Below are positions 8,773 to 18,656 of a stretch of 20,690 nt of DNA, piece by piece. The notes beneath the pieces are model-generated. The model saw nothing but the letters and a program-made list of their open reading frames with translations, did not search any database and was not told the origin of the DNA. Numbering within the stretch: position 1 is the stretch's first letter; every line of letters starts with the position of its first letter. A program made the translations under genes and the position numbers. Source of the DNA: Ophiothrix spiculata (lineage: Eukaryota; Echinodermata; Ophiuroidea; Amphilepidida; Ophiotrichidae); the NCBI GenBank assembly GCA_000969725.1, contig JXSR01S068313.1; one strand, written 5' to 3'.

Positions 8773-9685
8773 CAGGGTGTATAGAAGTTTACAGTGATTA
8801 AAGTGACTCCATTTCACATAGTATGATACATTCTGTAAATTTGATTTTGATTATAGGTAAAATAGACCATTATCTTTCCATAACAGAAAAAATTACAGAT
8901 GTGCGACATCCGAAACGAAAATTATGGTCAATTTACAAAATTCAACCATAATTTTAATTGTAAAATTGTAGATAAAATCAGTTGTGCAAAGATTTTCTGG
9001 TTCCTCACTTGCAATTTTGACTGAAGGTAACATTCTTTAGCTAAAAATAAGTTCAAATAAGACGGAACAAATAACTAAATAGGCTAAATCCTGTCCATTT
9101 TTGCCTTGTAATTACAGTTTAAGTGTTGAATACACTTTGGATATTTGACCATTGTCTGTCATTTTTTTCACACTTCATTTACAAGGCTATTTCACTGTCC
9201 ACACATTAAAGAAACAACGTTCCTAGATACTTTAATTCACCACTGTTGTGGCATCAGTAATGGTTTATCACTTGGTTTAATGTCCTAAGGTCTCTTCCAT
9301 AAGGGCCAGTTTAAGCCAAAAATATTAACGAATCGGTCTACGTCTTTTGATCAATGTTTAAAGTGAATTGCCCAAAAGTGTCGCTATTTGTTAACAGAGC
9401 CCTAATCTGACATGCAGGGAATGTAAAAATTCTCTAGTCTTTGTAACAGGGGTCAAAACATAAAGATCCGTCATTACTTTTATTGACTTTGCGCAACCGG
9501 TTTTATTTACAATTTACATAATTGACCATAACTTTCGTTTCGGTTATCGCACATCTGTAATTTTTTCTGTTATGGAAAGACAATGGTCTATTTTACTTAT
9601 AATTAAAAACAAATTTACAGAATGTATCATACTTTTTGAAATGGAGGCACTTTAATCACTGAAAACTTCTCTTTGATACACCCTG
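8773..9685. mobile_element. Tc1/mariner-like element with long TIRs (913 bp, non-autonomous)
   Basis: Left end CAGGGTGTATAGAAG and right end GATACACCCTG are flanked by TA (8771-8772 and 9686-9687). Homologous inverted arms extend about 170 bp: left 8773-8940, right 9517-9685. They share ATGATACATTCTGTAAATTT, ATTACAGATGTGCGA and CGAAACGAAA-type blocks, with scattered substitutions and a small indel near the right tip. The central 570 bp has no frame resembling a DDE/D transposase. The TA target and CAGGGTGT-type end fit the IS630-Tc1-mariner superfamily. The arms could fold into a strong RNA hairpin if transcribed. Confidence 0.85.
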
Positions 9686-9687
9686 TA

Positions 9688-11660
9688 TATTGTTGTATGT
9701 TGATGTATCATGACAGATCTCTTGTGAAGCCAAAATATCTCAATAAAATTTGATACTTGTGGCATGCCACTTGGAGGTGTCATCTTGGAAATCAATGCAA
9801 ACATCTGAAAATAACCCTAACATGCGATTCTCAAAAAAACGTACCATTGCAATTGTTACACATAACAAATATCATATTCCAATTGACTTCCATCACACGA
9901 CAATCTCTAGTCATTGCTCTCTTGCAATTCACAACGGTCACTGAACACGACCCTTTCTTCATCGTGCCTGATAACGCACACACATAACCCCCAATAGGAT
10001 ATTTAGGGGATTAATCAATGATAGATCCTCCACACAAAGCACAATTTGTAATTCCTTTTGTATTAATCCTCACACTGGAATGTCTAAAAAGTATTGGTAT
10101 CAAAATTCTGCAGTCTGTCACATAACAGACAAGAATATACCGGTTTTTGATGTATTTAGTCACACCTTGTTTGATATACAGTAATTTCCAAGGATAGATA
10201 AGCCTATATCATATTCATCGACAATGTCTGAAGCTTAATAGTCATGTCTTCCCAATAATATTTTACCATCCGGATATTTGAGTCTCTCGCCTTAGGGCTA
10301 GGAAACAATGTCATGCACATGTACCCAATTTGATGATAAAAATCACCCACAGGAATAAAGATATATAAATATAACACAACTGAGATATTTACACGTAACT
10401 GTCTGGAAAATCCACCCAATTGTGGTACTTTTAAGGAAACATGGGACGATGTTCTCAATTCTTAGTGTCTTCCATCTGTCACAGATACAAACATTTTGGA
10501 GTATGTGCAACTGTTTGCCATTAATTGTACACATTTCATTGGTTCATTCTTTTCATTATTATGCCATCTTTTGATGACTTGCAAGTCACAATCGTTCGAT
10601 GTGATAATCACTGGACTTTGTTCAAACTGAATGACCTAATTAATTAACTGATATATCTAAGCTATTTATTTTGTGATATTTGGAGAGGATTTCTTCTATT
10701 GAACTGGTGAATCTTCCCAATCAGAGTACATTCAACCAATCAAAGCTCACAGAAGTCTTTTGCAAAAATCTTCAAATATTACATACATATAATAAGTACA
10801 ACTTTTATAAAAGACCAACTTTGACAGGCAGACAGCAAGCAATGATAAAGTCTATAAACACAAAAACATATAAACTGCCAACCCATCAAATAAAAAGACA
10901 TCTTTGACACTTAGCGAGTATTCTATCCTGGATATCTTATGCTCAAAATAAGTACATCATCATGTGATTGCAAGAAAGTTATTAGTACAATACCTGCCTT
11001 TTTATGAATTTGCATCACACACAATTACAGCGTCAAGTCTTAGATAGGTTGATGGCTCACCACCGACATACAGGAGACGATTTATAGGTTTTTTGTCACA
11101 TTCTAATGACGGTTAAATATAACACATCGCAACCATTGAAGATGGGACTTTATTGCACTCACACGCCGATATATATGCGACTATGTAGTATTTGATTTCA
11201 AAAGTATCTTTCTTTTATAGGTCTAGTCATAGATATGGAATATTAAAATACACCAAATAATGTATCCATATATTTCATTATGTTAAGTAAATTGAGCCAA
11301 ATATGTTTCAAGCATTTTGTTCTAAACACCCTACGGGAGAGTCGGGAAAGTTGGAACCCACATAGTTATGTACATCCTTGATCTTCTGTCTTGCAGAGAA
11401 TAAAACTCACCTTTGAATGTTCATTCTTCTTGCTCCCGATTAATTAATCAATCAAAAATCATTTTATCGCATATAATGTTAATAAAATAATTAGATTATC
11501 AATATTATTAGATTAATTTATCACCATATGTGTTAATAAATATTATCAAATGACTTAGAAAGACATGGGCTCAAAAGATCTGATCCAAAAAATAGAGAGT
11601 TTTCAAAACAAACATTGTATGTAATGATGAAATTAATGAAAATCACTCCACCACTTATAT
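9688..11660. other. intergenic stretch, no gene seen
   Basis: Open frames of 60-85 codons occur (for example 10204-10458 on - and 10680-10907 on +), but they overlap on opposite strands, lack splice context and show no domain. Two perfect palindromes stand out: GTGGCATGCCAC at 9759-9770 and TGACTTGCAAGTCA at 10575-10588. AT-rich runs with AATTAATTAA-type motifs lie near 10639 and 11437-11560. Confidence 0.5.
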
Positions 11661-11908
11661 GACAATGGATCGGTATGCGCCAGGAAAGTGGTTACGTAAC
11701 TCCATAACAACTGGATCACCCACATTTCATAACGACAGTACATCCCATTGACTGTGTGTGGAGATCATTTCGATCATGGTTCATGACAATGGATCGCTAT
11801 ACGCCAGGGAAGTGGTTATGTAACTCCATGACAACTGGATCACGCATATTTCATAACAATTGCGCATCCCATTGACTGTGTGTGGAGATCATTTCAATCA
11901 TGATTCAG
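11661..11908. repeat. 124-bp tandem dimer
   Basis: Two head-to-tail units, 11661-11784 and 11785-11908, both start GACAATGGATCG and share the closing GACTGTGTGTGGAGATCATTTC. I count about 15 differences in 124 positions (about 88% identity). Unit 1 holds the palindrome GTTACGTAAC, which is broken in unit 2 (GTTATGTAAC). Several GATC sites recur. There is no open frame across both. This may be the seed or remnant of a satellite, or a duplicated regulatory block downstream of the minus-strand gene. Confidence 0.85.
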
Positions 11909-12515
11909 GACTTGAAATCGTGATTCAGTTGACAAGTAGACAATGGGATAACACATAACACTTTGCTGTCGAATTGTATTCCTTCCGTACTCATTGCTAT
12001 GTTGTACAAAGTGTTTTGAACACTCTCTAATATGTGTAATGCTTAATATCATTAACATATTTGGAGTTATTACATTTAGGTTAGATGAGTTTTAGTGTGT
12101 TACTTTGTCAATTATAATGGACAATGAATTTAACACTGATTTAAACACAGCAAGCAAGCAAACGAGACTTACAGACATGGACAAGACAGCCAGCAACAGT
12201 AAAAAAGACAAGAGAGGAGACGGTTAACATTAGTGGCAGTGCAATCAAACTTATTGATACACGATAACATTTAAAGTTTTGACTACATTACAAAATTATG
12301 CTTCTTGTTTTGAGCTTTTACAGTTATGACAAACATTATAAATTTTGTTATTATGAATCTTGAAAGATATTATTATACTAACAGTAGCGATCATGATTGG
12401 CAGATGAACCGGGCATATGAATAAAAGAGCCATAATCTATCGAGCTATTTATGATAAGGCATTAAAAAGACAGTAAACATAAACAGAAATTTCAGTCAAA
12501 ATCCTTAATTTTTCT
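11909..12515. other. non-coding stretch downstream of the host gene
   Basis: No coding frame, RNA gene or defined repeat is recognised. The interval separates the 124-bp dimer from the presumed 3' end of the minus-strand gene. Confidence 0.5.
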
Positions 12516-12521
12516 TTTATT
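12516..12521 (-). terminator. candidate polyadenylation signal AATAAA
   Basis: TTTATT on the plus strand is AATAAA on the minus strand, about 310 bases downstream of the stop codon at 12832. It is the first exact hexamer after that stop. The sequence is AT-rich, so the motif alone is weak evidence. Confidence 0.35.
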
Positions 12522-12831
12522 TTAAGTCTAAAATTCCATGACACAGGCATGACAAGATTGGATGGGGTTACAAGTATCACGCTAGGTCTTCATGCAATCC
12601 TGATTGGATGATTACAGGTTGATAATTTGTACATAGCCAATTACAACAAACCTTTTAAAAAGTTAGCAACAAAAGAGTCGATAAACTCATTTTTCCTTAC
12701 ATGAGCAATATTATTATAGCATAATTAAGAAAATAAAGATTTGAATCTTTAATTTTTTATGGCTTAACCTAAACACCAAAAGGTAAGAGGCTGTTAACAA
12801 TAAAGACAACATACGGAACATGGAGCACACT

Positions 12832-13118
12832 TTACAGACACCACAGAGGAAGCTTTAACAACACAAAACACAGAGCAGCAAGCCATATGACAAACACTGA
12901 GATCAGCTTACAATTTCTCCTGTTGTTCAATTCATCATGACTTGGAAAGCCTGCTCTCTCTTGTGCTTGATGAAATAGACCTTGGACATTGCCGATTTTC
13001 AATATCTTGGTAAGATCACCCACCGATCTTGATCTCCTCCGACTAACAAAGAGTTCATTTTTGAGGAGTTTGTTCTCCCGTAATGGGATAATGTGAAGCT
13101 CGCTGTACGGGTCTTCAT
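12832..13118 (-). CDS. last coding exon of a host gene, C-terminal tail-anchor-like protein
   Basis: The minus-strand exon starts after a strong acceptor (TTTATTTTTCAG, 13119-13130) with two bases completing a split codon, then 94 codons to TAA at 12832-12834. The first part is polar with an acidic start (EDPYSELHIIPLRENKLL), then a basic serine/arginine patch (SRRRSRSVGDLTKI), a charged linker (HQAQERAG), and a final run of about 24 hydrophobic residues (LISVFVIWLAALCFVLL followed by KLPLWCL) reaching the last residue. This suggests a C-terminal membrane anchor with the rest in the cytosol. An RRRSRS basic patch could be a phosphorylation or ER-sorting site. The family is not recognised. Phase fits the exon at 16791-16877. 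Confidence is high that this is a coding exon and low on function. Confidence 0.75.
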
Positions 13119-13388
13119 CTGAAAAATAAATTTATCAAGACATTTGTAGAGTTTGTAAAATAGATAAATTTGAACATCTGAAAGTAATAATATATTTAGT
13201 CAAGCCCGATATATGAAAATATAATTTGAAACCACATCTAGTTAAATCTCTTAAGTACTTCTTTATCATTCAGCAGTGATCCTGGTTGAAAATATAATAA
13301 TTAAAGACACTTTGATAGCTACTATAATTTTTAAGGTTTTAACACTCTGTATACCGAGTCATCTGAGTAGTGGTAGAAGCATTGGAAC

Positions 13389-13573
13389 TATCTACACAAG
13401 TCACAGATTCAAATCAATTCACATCACCTGGATTCAGATCTAAGATTCAGATCTTCATATATACACATAGCACTGAATTAATAAATTCTGATTTGAGTTC
13501 TGTGTGGATGCAATCTAGATACAAAGTAGTTTACAGAGTTGCAGATTGATCTGGATCTTTACTCTGTGTAGAT
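13389..13573. repeat. eroded inverted repeat in the intron
   Basis: TATCTACACAAGTCACAGATT (about 13389-13409) resembles the reverse complement of about 13543-13573 (TATCTACACAGAGTAAAGATC), continuing into a shared CAAATCAAT/CAGATCAAT block. It also contains local GATTCAGATCT duplications at 13432-13460. It may be an old palindromic MITE; no target-site duplication was identified. Confidence 0.35.
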
Positions 13574-15473
13574 AAGTGTGGTTTTTTTTTCAATATCCTT
13601 GGTGTTGTCCATTAAATTTGCTGTTCAAATGACAGTTACATCTCTTAGATCAGTAGTATCAATAATAGTTGAGGGAAAAAACTGATCAAAACAAAAATTC
13701 ACAATGCACAAAATGCCTGACTATTGTCTTTTTTAAGGTATACAAACTCAAGATATACATAAAATCATCAAACTAGCATAATCAGTTACTCTATAAATGC
13801 ATCATTTCACATAAATATTCTAATGGATCAAAACATGCATCAAACCATGCTTTCATAAAGATACATTTACCTTTGTGAAAATGGCAAAAATTACATGGCA
13901 TGAACTGGTTAATACTTGACATTTTCTTAAAATAGATTACTTCACTTTTGAGACAGTCCAGAGAGATTATGATCAATTCCAAATTTTGTACCTAAATCTT
14001 GCTTTTCCATATCAAGATAACATGTGTTTGACCATATTGATGAAATTAGTAAATTCTGTTTTTAAAAAGAATTGTTTTTTCATATTTAAAATGTACACAT
14101 TAACCTTTTTCTGAATTAATCTAGTTAACAGGTCATTGTTCAATGGGGAACACAAATGTAGTAATTCTTCTGTCATGAAGGGATTGTAGGCCATAACAAG
14201 TTACTTATTTTCTTTTTATAGCTTCTGATTTTTCTTCTCTTTCTTTCTTTACATTACAGGCATTTATGGCGCCATTCACCAAAAAGATCATGTTCATAAC
14301 TGCCCTGTTATAAAGACACACTGTTCTCCTGCTATTACCAACCCTGTTATGCCTCTCGTTTTTTCTTGTAGTTCCTCAATGACACCTCTGTTACAAATAT
14401 GACATGATCCTTTCATATTGTAAATATAGACAAACTTGCCATTTTGTGTAAAATAAATGGCATTAAGTAGTGCATCAATTCGTGTTACTAAGTCTATTTT
14501 CGTGTCACTAAGTTAATTGAAAACTTCCCGTAAAGACAATAACATTTGATTTGTGGACAGATTGAAGATGTCACTGTAAACTATAGAGGGCTCACTTCAA
14601 AACTTCTTACATGTACTAAAAATTCAGTTTGCTGCACAACATAGAGATTCTCCTCTATAAAAAGTCAAAAAGCCATTTAGTCACACATGGTATAAATGCC
14701 TCCAAACATCTCTGGAAGAGCTTGTAATTAAAGCTAAAATTATCACACAACTGACAATGTTCACATGCAAATTCAGACATTTTCTTTCAAAAGATAATTT
14801 GTGTAAGTTGTGAAGGACACCCAATCTGATAGTTCTCCATACTTCTCGGTTACTTGCATGTCTGGAATTTTGTTAAAAGAGAGCAGTTCTTATAAATGTT
14901 AATCTTAAAACAAACGAGCTAAGATTGAACTTCCAAAATGGTCATTTTGCTTTACAGTTATTAATACTTTTGCACTTTTGTATTATTTGACTTGCAACAT
15001 TATGAACATATATAATTTTGCTGATCAGATGGATTAATTTATGCATATCTGGTGTACGTAAAAGGTGACCTTTTTGATAACGTGTCCCGAACAAGGTAGA
15101 TAATGATGGTGACTCAACAATTACAAATGAGCAGAAATATATATTTCAAATAAGAACATTGCAGAATTCGGCAACCTCAAAGAGATTTCCAAACTATGTT
15201 TAGGATATTTCAATCACTGTTGCAAAAGCTTTTGACGAAAGCTGAAAGGAAATATGGTGTCCCAACCAGTTATCTATGCTATACATACTACAGGCATCAA
15301 TTATTCAAGCCAAAGTGCCTCACTTTTATCTATAAATATCTGCCAAAGCCTAACATCAAGAGGAAATAATGAAAAAATTAGGATTCCATTTTTTGTCGTC
15401 ATTCAGGTGTGACAGATACCATTTATCATACAAAGAGCCATTTTTATTGCTACAGTGGAACAAGTCCTCTTTT

Positions 15474-15644
15474 AACGTGAGCATCAACAGTGGGAACGTG
15501 AACAATCGAGATCAACAAATCACGCACAACAAATATGTGAGCAAGTAAGTGCATCAATACGCAGAAGAGCTTTACAACAAGTATCAGCAAGAAAAAGACC
15601 TGCGAACAAGGGAAAAACAACCTTGAGATATACAATAGTTCTGT
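15474..15644 (+). pseudogene. basic Q/R-rich frame, possible transposon remnant
   Basis: After a stop at about 15474 the plus strand reads REHQQWEREQSRS, then HAQQICEQVSASIRRRALQQ and a lysine-rich end before TAA. Glutamine/arginine-rich segments of this type occur in several TE proteins (for example Helitron N-terminal parts), but nothing specific is conserved. There is no start codon or splice context. The frame may be a product of the A-rich composition. Confidence 0.2.
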
Positions 15645-15993
15645 AATTCCTTAGGACTTATCTAACTTACAAAATCAATCAATAGGCAAACACTTTGTAA
15701 ATGCTCAGGAATCATTACAATGAAGTTCATATCATTCACTACAAGCAGTGTAAATTTATGAAGAAAAAAATGGTATCATATGAAAGTTTGGAGTAATGTG
15801 AAACATATTTTCGTTGCTACATTAGCCCTAAATATATAGTCTTACCCCATGCCATTTCTCAAGTCTCCTCTTTAAATGAACTAGGACTGTATGGGTAGAC
15901 CTTGTATCAAGGTATCTCAACAGCAAATGTTAAGCAGAACTGGATCAAAAAGATCTATAATCTTATCTTTATAAGACTCTATAATATGAGGGG

Positions 15994-16623
15994 TGTTCAA
16001 TAAGTTTGTAGTATACCTTCGAAGGAGATGAGCTATGCAGTTTGGATTTATATGTTATGTTATTTAACCAGATTGGTGCATGTATGCAAGAAATCTTGTT
16101 TATACCATTTGGTGGAAAGCCTGGCTAGTAATCTTAATAGTGTATATATGCATTAAATTCCAGGGATTCCTCCATAGTGTTGAACACAGAATTTTGGAAA
16201 GAATTTTCGATTTTAGATGCAGGAGGAAACCAAAGTGCTCGGAGAAAACCTGCGAGATCCAGTGTGGCTAGACAACCAAATTCTAAGGGGGGACTTCAAA
16301 ACTTAAATGGTGGTTGTCTGCCGATTCTGGCCGGTTTCGGGTGATTGGCTATTTGAACCGCACAGAACCGACAGGCAACCACCATTTAAATTTTGAAATG
16401 GCCCCTAAGGTGCACTGTACGTCAGTGAAGGTTTGCTGCTTCTTCAATTTTCATTGTATATCAATCAGAAACCTCTAATTGACAAGTAAGATTTTCCTAA
16501 AACATTGATCAAGAGCAGAGATTTACTTGAAATCTTCACATTTTTCTTAAATTAAGATGAATTACATAACAAATAAATAAAAACTGCATAGCTTACCATC
16601 CTCAGCTACAAACTTATTGAACA
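15994..16623. mobile_element. mariner-like inverted-repeat element overlapping a cryptic exon
   Basis: TGTTCAATAAGTTTGTAG at 15994-16011 recurs exactly, inverted, at 16606-16623. A second block, AGCTATGCAGTTT at 16031-16043, recurs inverted at 16581-16593, followed on both sides by similar ATTTAT-TGTTATGT sequence. The arms are thus about 65 bp, eroded. The left tip continues outward as TATGAGGGGTGTTCAATAAG, which resembles mariner-type termini and is preceded by TA; the right tip has lost this similarity. The interior holds a TE-like segment (AGGAGGAAACCAAAGTGCTC, AGAAAACCTGCGAGATC at about 16219-16260) that recalls a motif widely dispersed in aquatic animal genomes, plus the nested 125-bp MITE. 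Confidence 0.55.
16284..16408. mobile_element. 125-bp palindromic MITE
   Basis: The left arm TAAGGGGGGACTTCAAAAC...TTAAATGGTGGTTGTCTG and the right arm CAGGCAACCACCATTTAA...TTTTGAAATGGCCCCTAA are inverted repeats of about 40 bp with few mismatches. The centre (about 16326-16365) holds further paired pieces (GCCGGTTTCGGGTG, GAACCGCACAGAACCG). The borders show TAA at both ends, so a TA or TTAA-type target is possible but not certain. Transcribed from either strand it would fold into a long hairpin. Confidence 0.65.
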
Positions 16624-16649
16624 TTCTCTTGTCCAAAAGAAATAATAAT
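16597..16649 (-). other. cryptic 53-nt exon with good splice sites, frame-breaking (candidate poison exon)
   Basis: The minus strand shows acceptor TTTATTTCAACTTTTCAG and donor GATG|GTAAGC, both near-consensus, enclosing 53 nt. If spliced after the exon at 16791-16877 it reads DYYFFWTRECSISL and then hits TAG, and 53 nt is not a multiple of three. Skipping it restores a perfect in-frame join to the last exon. Another frame is open through all 17 codons (containing LDKRMFNKFVAED) and would run into the last exon correctly, so an alternative upstream exon cannot be excluded. The exon overlaps the right arm of the mariner-like inverted repeat, suggesting TE exonisation. Confidence 0.45.
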
Positions 16650-16790
16650 CTGAAAAGTTGAAATAAACTACTTCTACTTCCTGCTTTAACGTCAACGTTC
16701 TACATATATTACATGAAAGCATATGTAAACTTGGTAATGTAAACAGAAGCTATACTAAACATAGACAAGGAAATAAAAGAGCGTGCCAAC

Positions 16791-16877
16791 CTTTGTCTTT
16801 CTGATCAGCTAGCCCATCGTTATTCCTGGGCAGTGTTGGTGCTGTGAACTCCGCAATGCGCTCTTCCAAGCTTTTAC
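16791..16877 (-). CDS. internal coding exon of the host gene (87 nt)
   Basis: Minus-strand exon between an acceptor at CCATTTGAGCAG and donor GACAAAG|GTTGGC. It contributes GT plus 28 codons plus G. The residues read KSLEERIAEFTAPTLPRN followed by NDGLADQKDK: a short charged helix, a proline-containing linker and an acidic/lysine tail, with no known motif. The phase fits the upstream exon (G + GT = Gly) and the last exon (G + AT = Asp). The length is a multiple of three, so it could be a cassette exon. The pyrimidine tract is modest. I regard the agreement of phase on both sides as the best support. Confidence 0.6.
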
Positions 16878-17199
16878 CTGCTCAAATGGATTTGTGGTGA
16901 TCAAAATTAAAAAAACAAAAAAATGAACAAAGAACAGAGGTAATAACATAGAAAAAATGCATGAACACCATTCACAACCATTTTTGTGAAGACTGAATTG
17001 TAAACTTACATATTTTTGAGCTTTTTGTTTGGAATGGCAATAGGACAATTTTTATTCCTTACTTCTTCTCTTCCTCTTGGGGATGGGTGGGGTGAAGAAG
17101 TTGGCTCCAAATCAGCCTTCATATGAGATTGTGAATGGTGCCTTATTTTGAAACACAACAGCATTTGAAAACATGGGCAACCCTAATAATTTAATAATA

Positions 17200-17415
17200 C
17201 CCTATCCACTCGTCCAATTCAACTGTTTCCCGACTGACAAACCTTTAATTTTTTAAATACTCCGACTTTCAATAGTTTGACAAATCACTCTACTCTATGA
17301 TGAAGCATTATAAAAGTATTTTGACATCATTTTTGGCACACTGGTATGAAATAACCCAGTGCAACAGTGACATACATTCAGAAAATACATAGTTGAATTG
17401 GACGAGTGAATTGGG
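17200..17415. mobile_element. 216-bp MITE with TA target duplication
   Basis: CCCTATCCACTCGTCCAATT (17200 onward) and the reverse complement of the right end (17391-17415) agree in about 23 of 25 positions, including a perfect 18-bp core CACTCGTCCAATTCAACT. The element is flanked by TA (17198-17199 and 17416-17417). No coding frame. TA plus CCC ends would suit a Tc1/mariner-type or similar mobiliser; the family is not recognised. Confidence 0.7.
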
Positions 17416-17578
17416 TATCTATCATATTGTGTAAATTGATGCCATGAAAAATGCCACTGCATTGCTGCTTTCACACTAACAATCAGGGATGTATCTAATC
17501 TTTCCCGTAACACTTCTGGGTTACAAAGTTCCTTCACATTTGACTCCAAAATTTGGGTGTTGGGAGGTAACCCAAACT

Positions 17579-17779
17579 AGTATAATGGGCTCGGAAGATG
17601 AACCAGAACAGCCTGAACTGAAACTGACGAGCATCTTACACATAAATAGAGTGGGGATAACTGACCACGTATATATTGTTGTCATAAATGATGCTGAAAC
17701 TGGGGATATTCAGGTCCACTCTCCTCCATATTCAGTTGCACAGAGGCAAATTAAGCAATTACTATTTTGCATGAATTAA
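17579..17779 (+). CDS. unassigned plus-strand frame, possibly a small exon or TE remnant
   Basis: A frame beginning MGSEDEPEQPELKLTSI and continuing with TDHVYIVVINDAETGDIQ to TAA at 17777-17779 looks more protein-like than its surroundings, with an acidic start and alternating hydrophobic pattern. The longer form opens at 17489. It lies inside an intron of the minus-strand gene, so it would be a nested antisense gene or a remnant. No promoter, splice border or domain was identified, and a chance frame is possible. Confidence 0.2.
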   Translation, partial: SIMGSEDEPEQPELKLTSILHINRVGITDHVYIVVINDAETGDIQVHSPPYSVAQRQIKQLLFCMN

Positions 17780-18604
17780 GAGTACCAAAACTATATGTTT
17801 TCAATATTTTGTGCAACAAGATTTGATACATCATGGAGCAATGTGATCCCCATGCCAGCATATAAATGGTGCCAAGCCTGGTATTTTAATGGGATGGATA
17901 TAACTTAAATCTTGGTGTTAAGAAATTGTTAACAATACTTTTTGCAATTTGCAAAAACTTTGAAGTAATGACCCACCACTCTCCAAAATAACAATATAAA
18001 AGTGCATCCTGCTTTAAACCAACACAACAAAAAAATTTCGGTTTACTTTGAAATTAACTCTTTAATTACATGTAATTTATCTGAACTGTTAAACATGCAA
18101 TTAGAATGCTAGATTAGAATTAGTTAAGATTGGGATTAAAGAATGTAAATTAGTTTACTTTTAAAACAATTAATACTGTAGTTAGTTATATAAAATTAAG
18201 TTAATATTATAACAAAGTTATCCAGTATACGTTATCATATGGAAGTTATGTAAATTAATCATTCTGATATAGTACAGAGTAAAAATAAAAACGACATTCA
18301 AAATACCCCTTATTTATGCCAATTAGGTCAATATATATATATGTTGGTTTTGTCTTTTCCAATCTACCTAATTATATAGGCACAGATTCAGCAAATAAGT
18401 ATTTAAAGCAGTTGCTTTGAACTTCTACATCATTTTAACACATTGATTAGGTGTTGAAAATCTGAAATCATCCATATTCAACCCATGGCTCTGTTTTATA
18501 TTTGTACACCTTTTGGCTGAAAAAAGTCCTGTCCAATCGACCCTTCCTCAGAAAGTCAGCCAAAGTCAGCCCCTATTAATAAGAGAAAACCCAACCACCA
18601 AAAT

Positions 18605-18636
18605 ACTACTACTGCTATTGCTACTGCTACTGCTAT
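18605..18636. repeat. imperfect CTA/CTG trinucleotide microsatellite
   Basis: Eleven or so three-base units of TAC/TGC type lie just beyond the exon donor at 18656 on the minus strand, so they are intronic. The run explains the alanine/valine-rich frames predicted across it on both strands. Confidence 0.8.
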
Positions 18637-18656
18637 GTGAACTACATTTAGTATAC

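Larger units (their letters stand above)
13119..16790 (-). other. intron (3.7 kb) of the minus-strand gene
   Basis: Bounded on the minus strand by donor AAAG|GTTGGC (16790) and acceptor TTTTTCAG (13119). Skipping everything between keeps the frame: one base (G) is left by the upstream exon and AT is supplied by the last exon, giving Asp. The intron contains a weak inverted repeat near 13389-13573, a basic Q/R-rich frame on + at 15474-15641, a mariner-like inverted repeat at 15994-16623 with a nested 125-bp MITE, and a cryptic 53-nt exon. The rest (13600-15440) has no recognisable gene or repeat. Confidence 0.6.
16878..18656 (-). other. intron (1.8 kb) of the minus-strand gene
   Basis: It runs between donor CACGCAG|GTATAC at 18656 and the acceptor at 16878. 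It contains the 216-bp MITE at 17200-17415, a plus-strand frame at 17579-17779, a very AT-rich stretch (18050-18300), a (TA)n run at about 18331-18341 and a CTA/CTG trinucleotide run at about 18605-18636. Confidence 0.5.

Noticed and set aside
15450-15635. Hydrophobic minus-strand frame resembling a membrane peptide
   Set aside because: It is opposite a basic A-rich plus-strand frame; the leucine/valine richness follows from T-rich complement composition, and no splice sites or start context support it.
16809-17048. 79-codon minus-strand frame ending in CPGITMG
   Set aside because: It overlaps the supported 87-nt exon in a different frame and includes T-rich intron sequence translated as leucine/phenylalanine.
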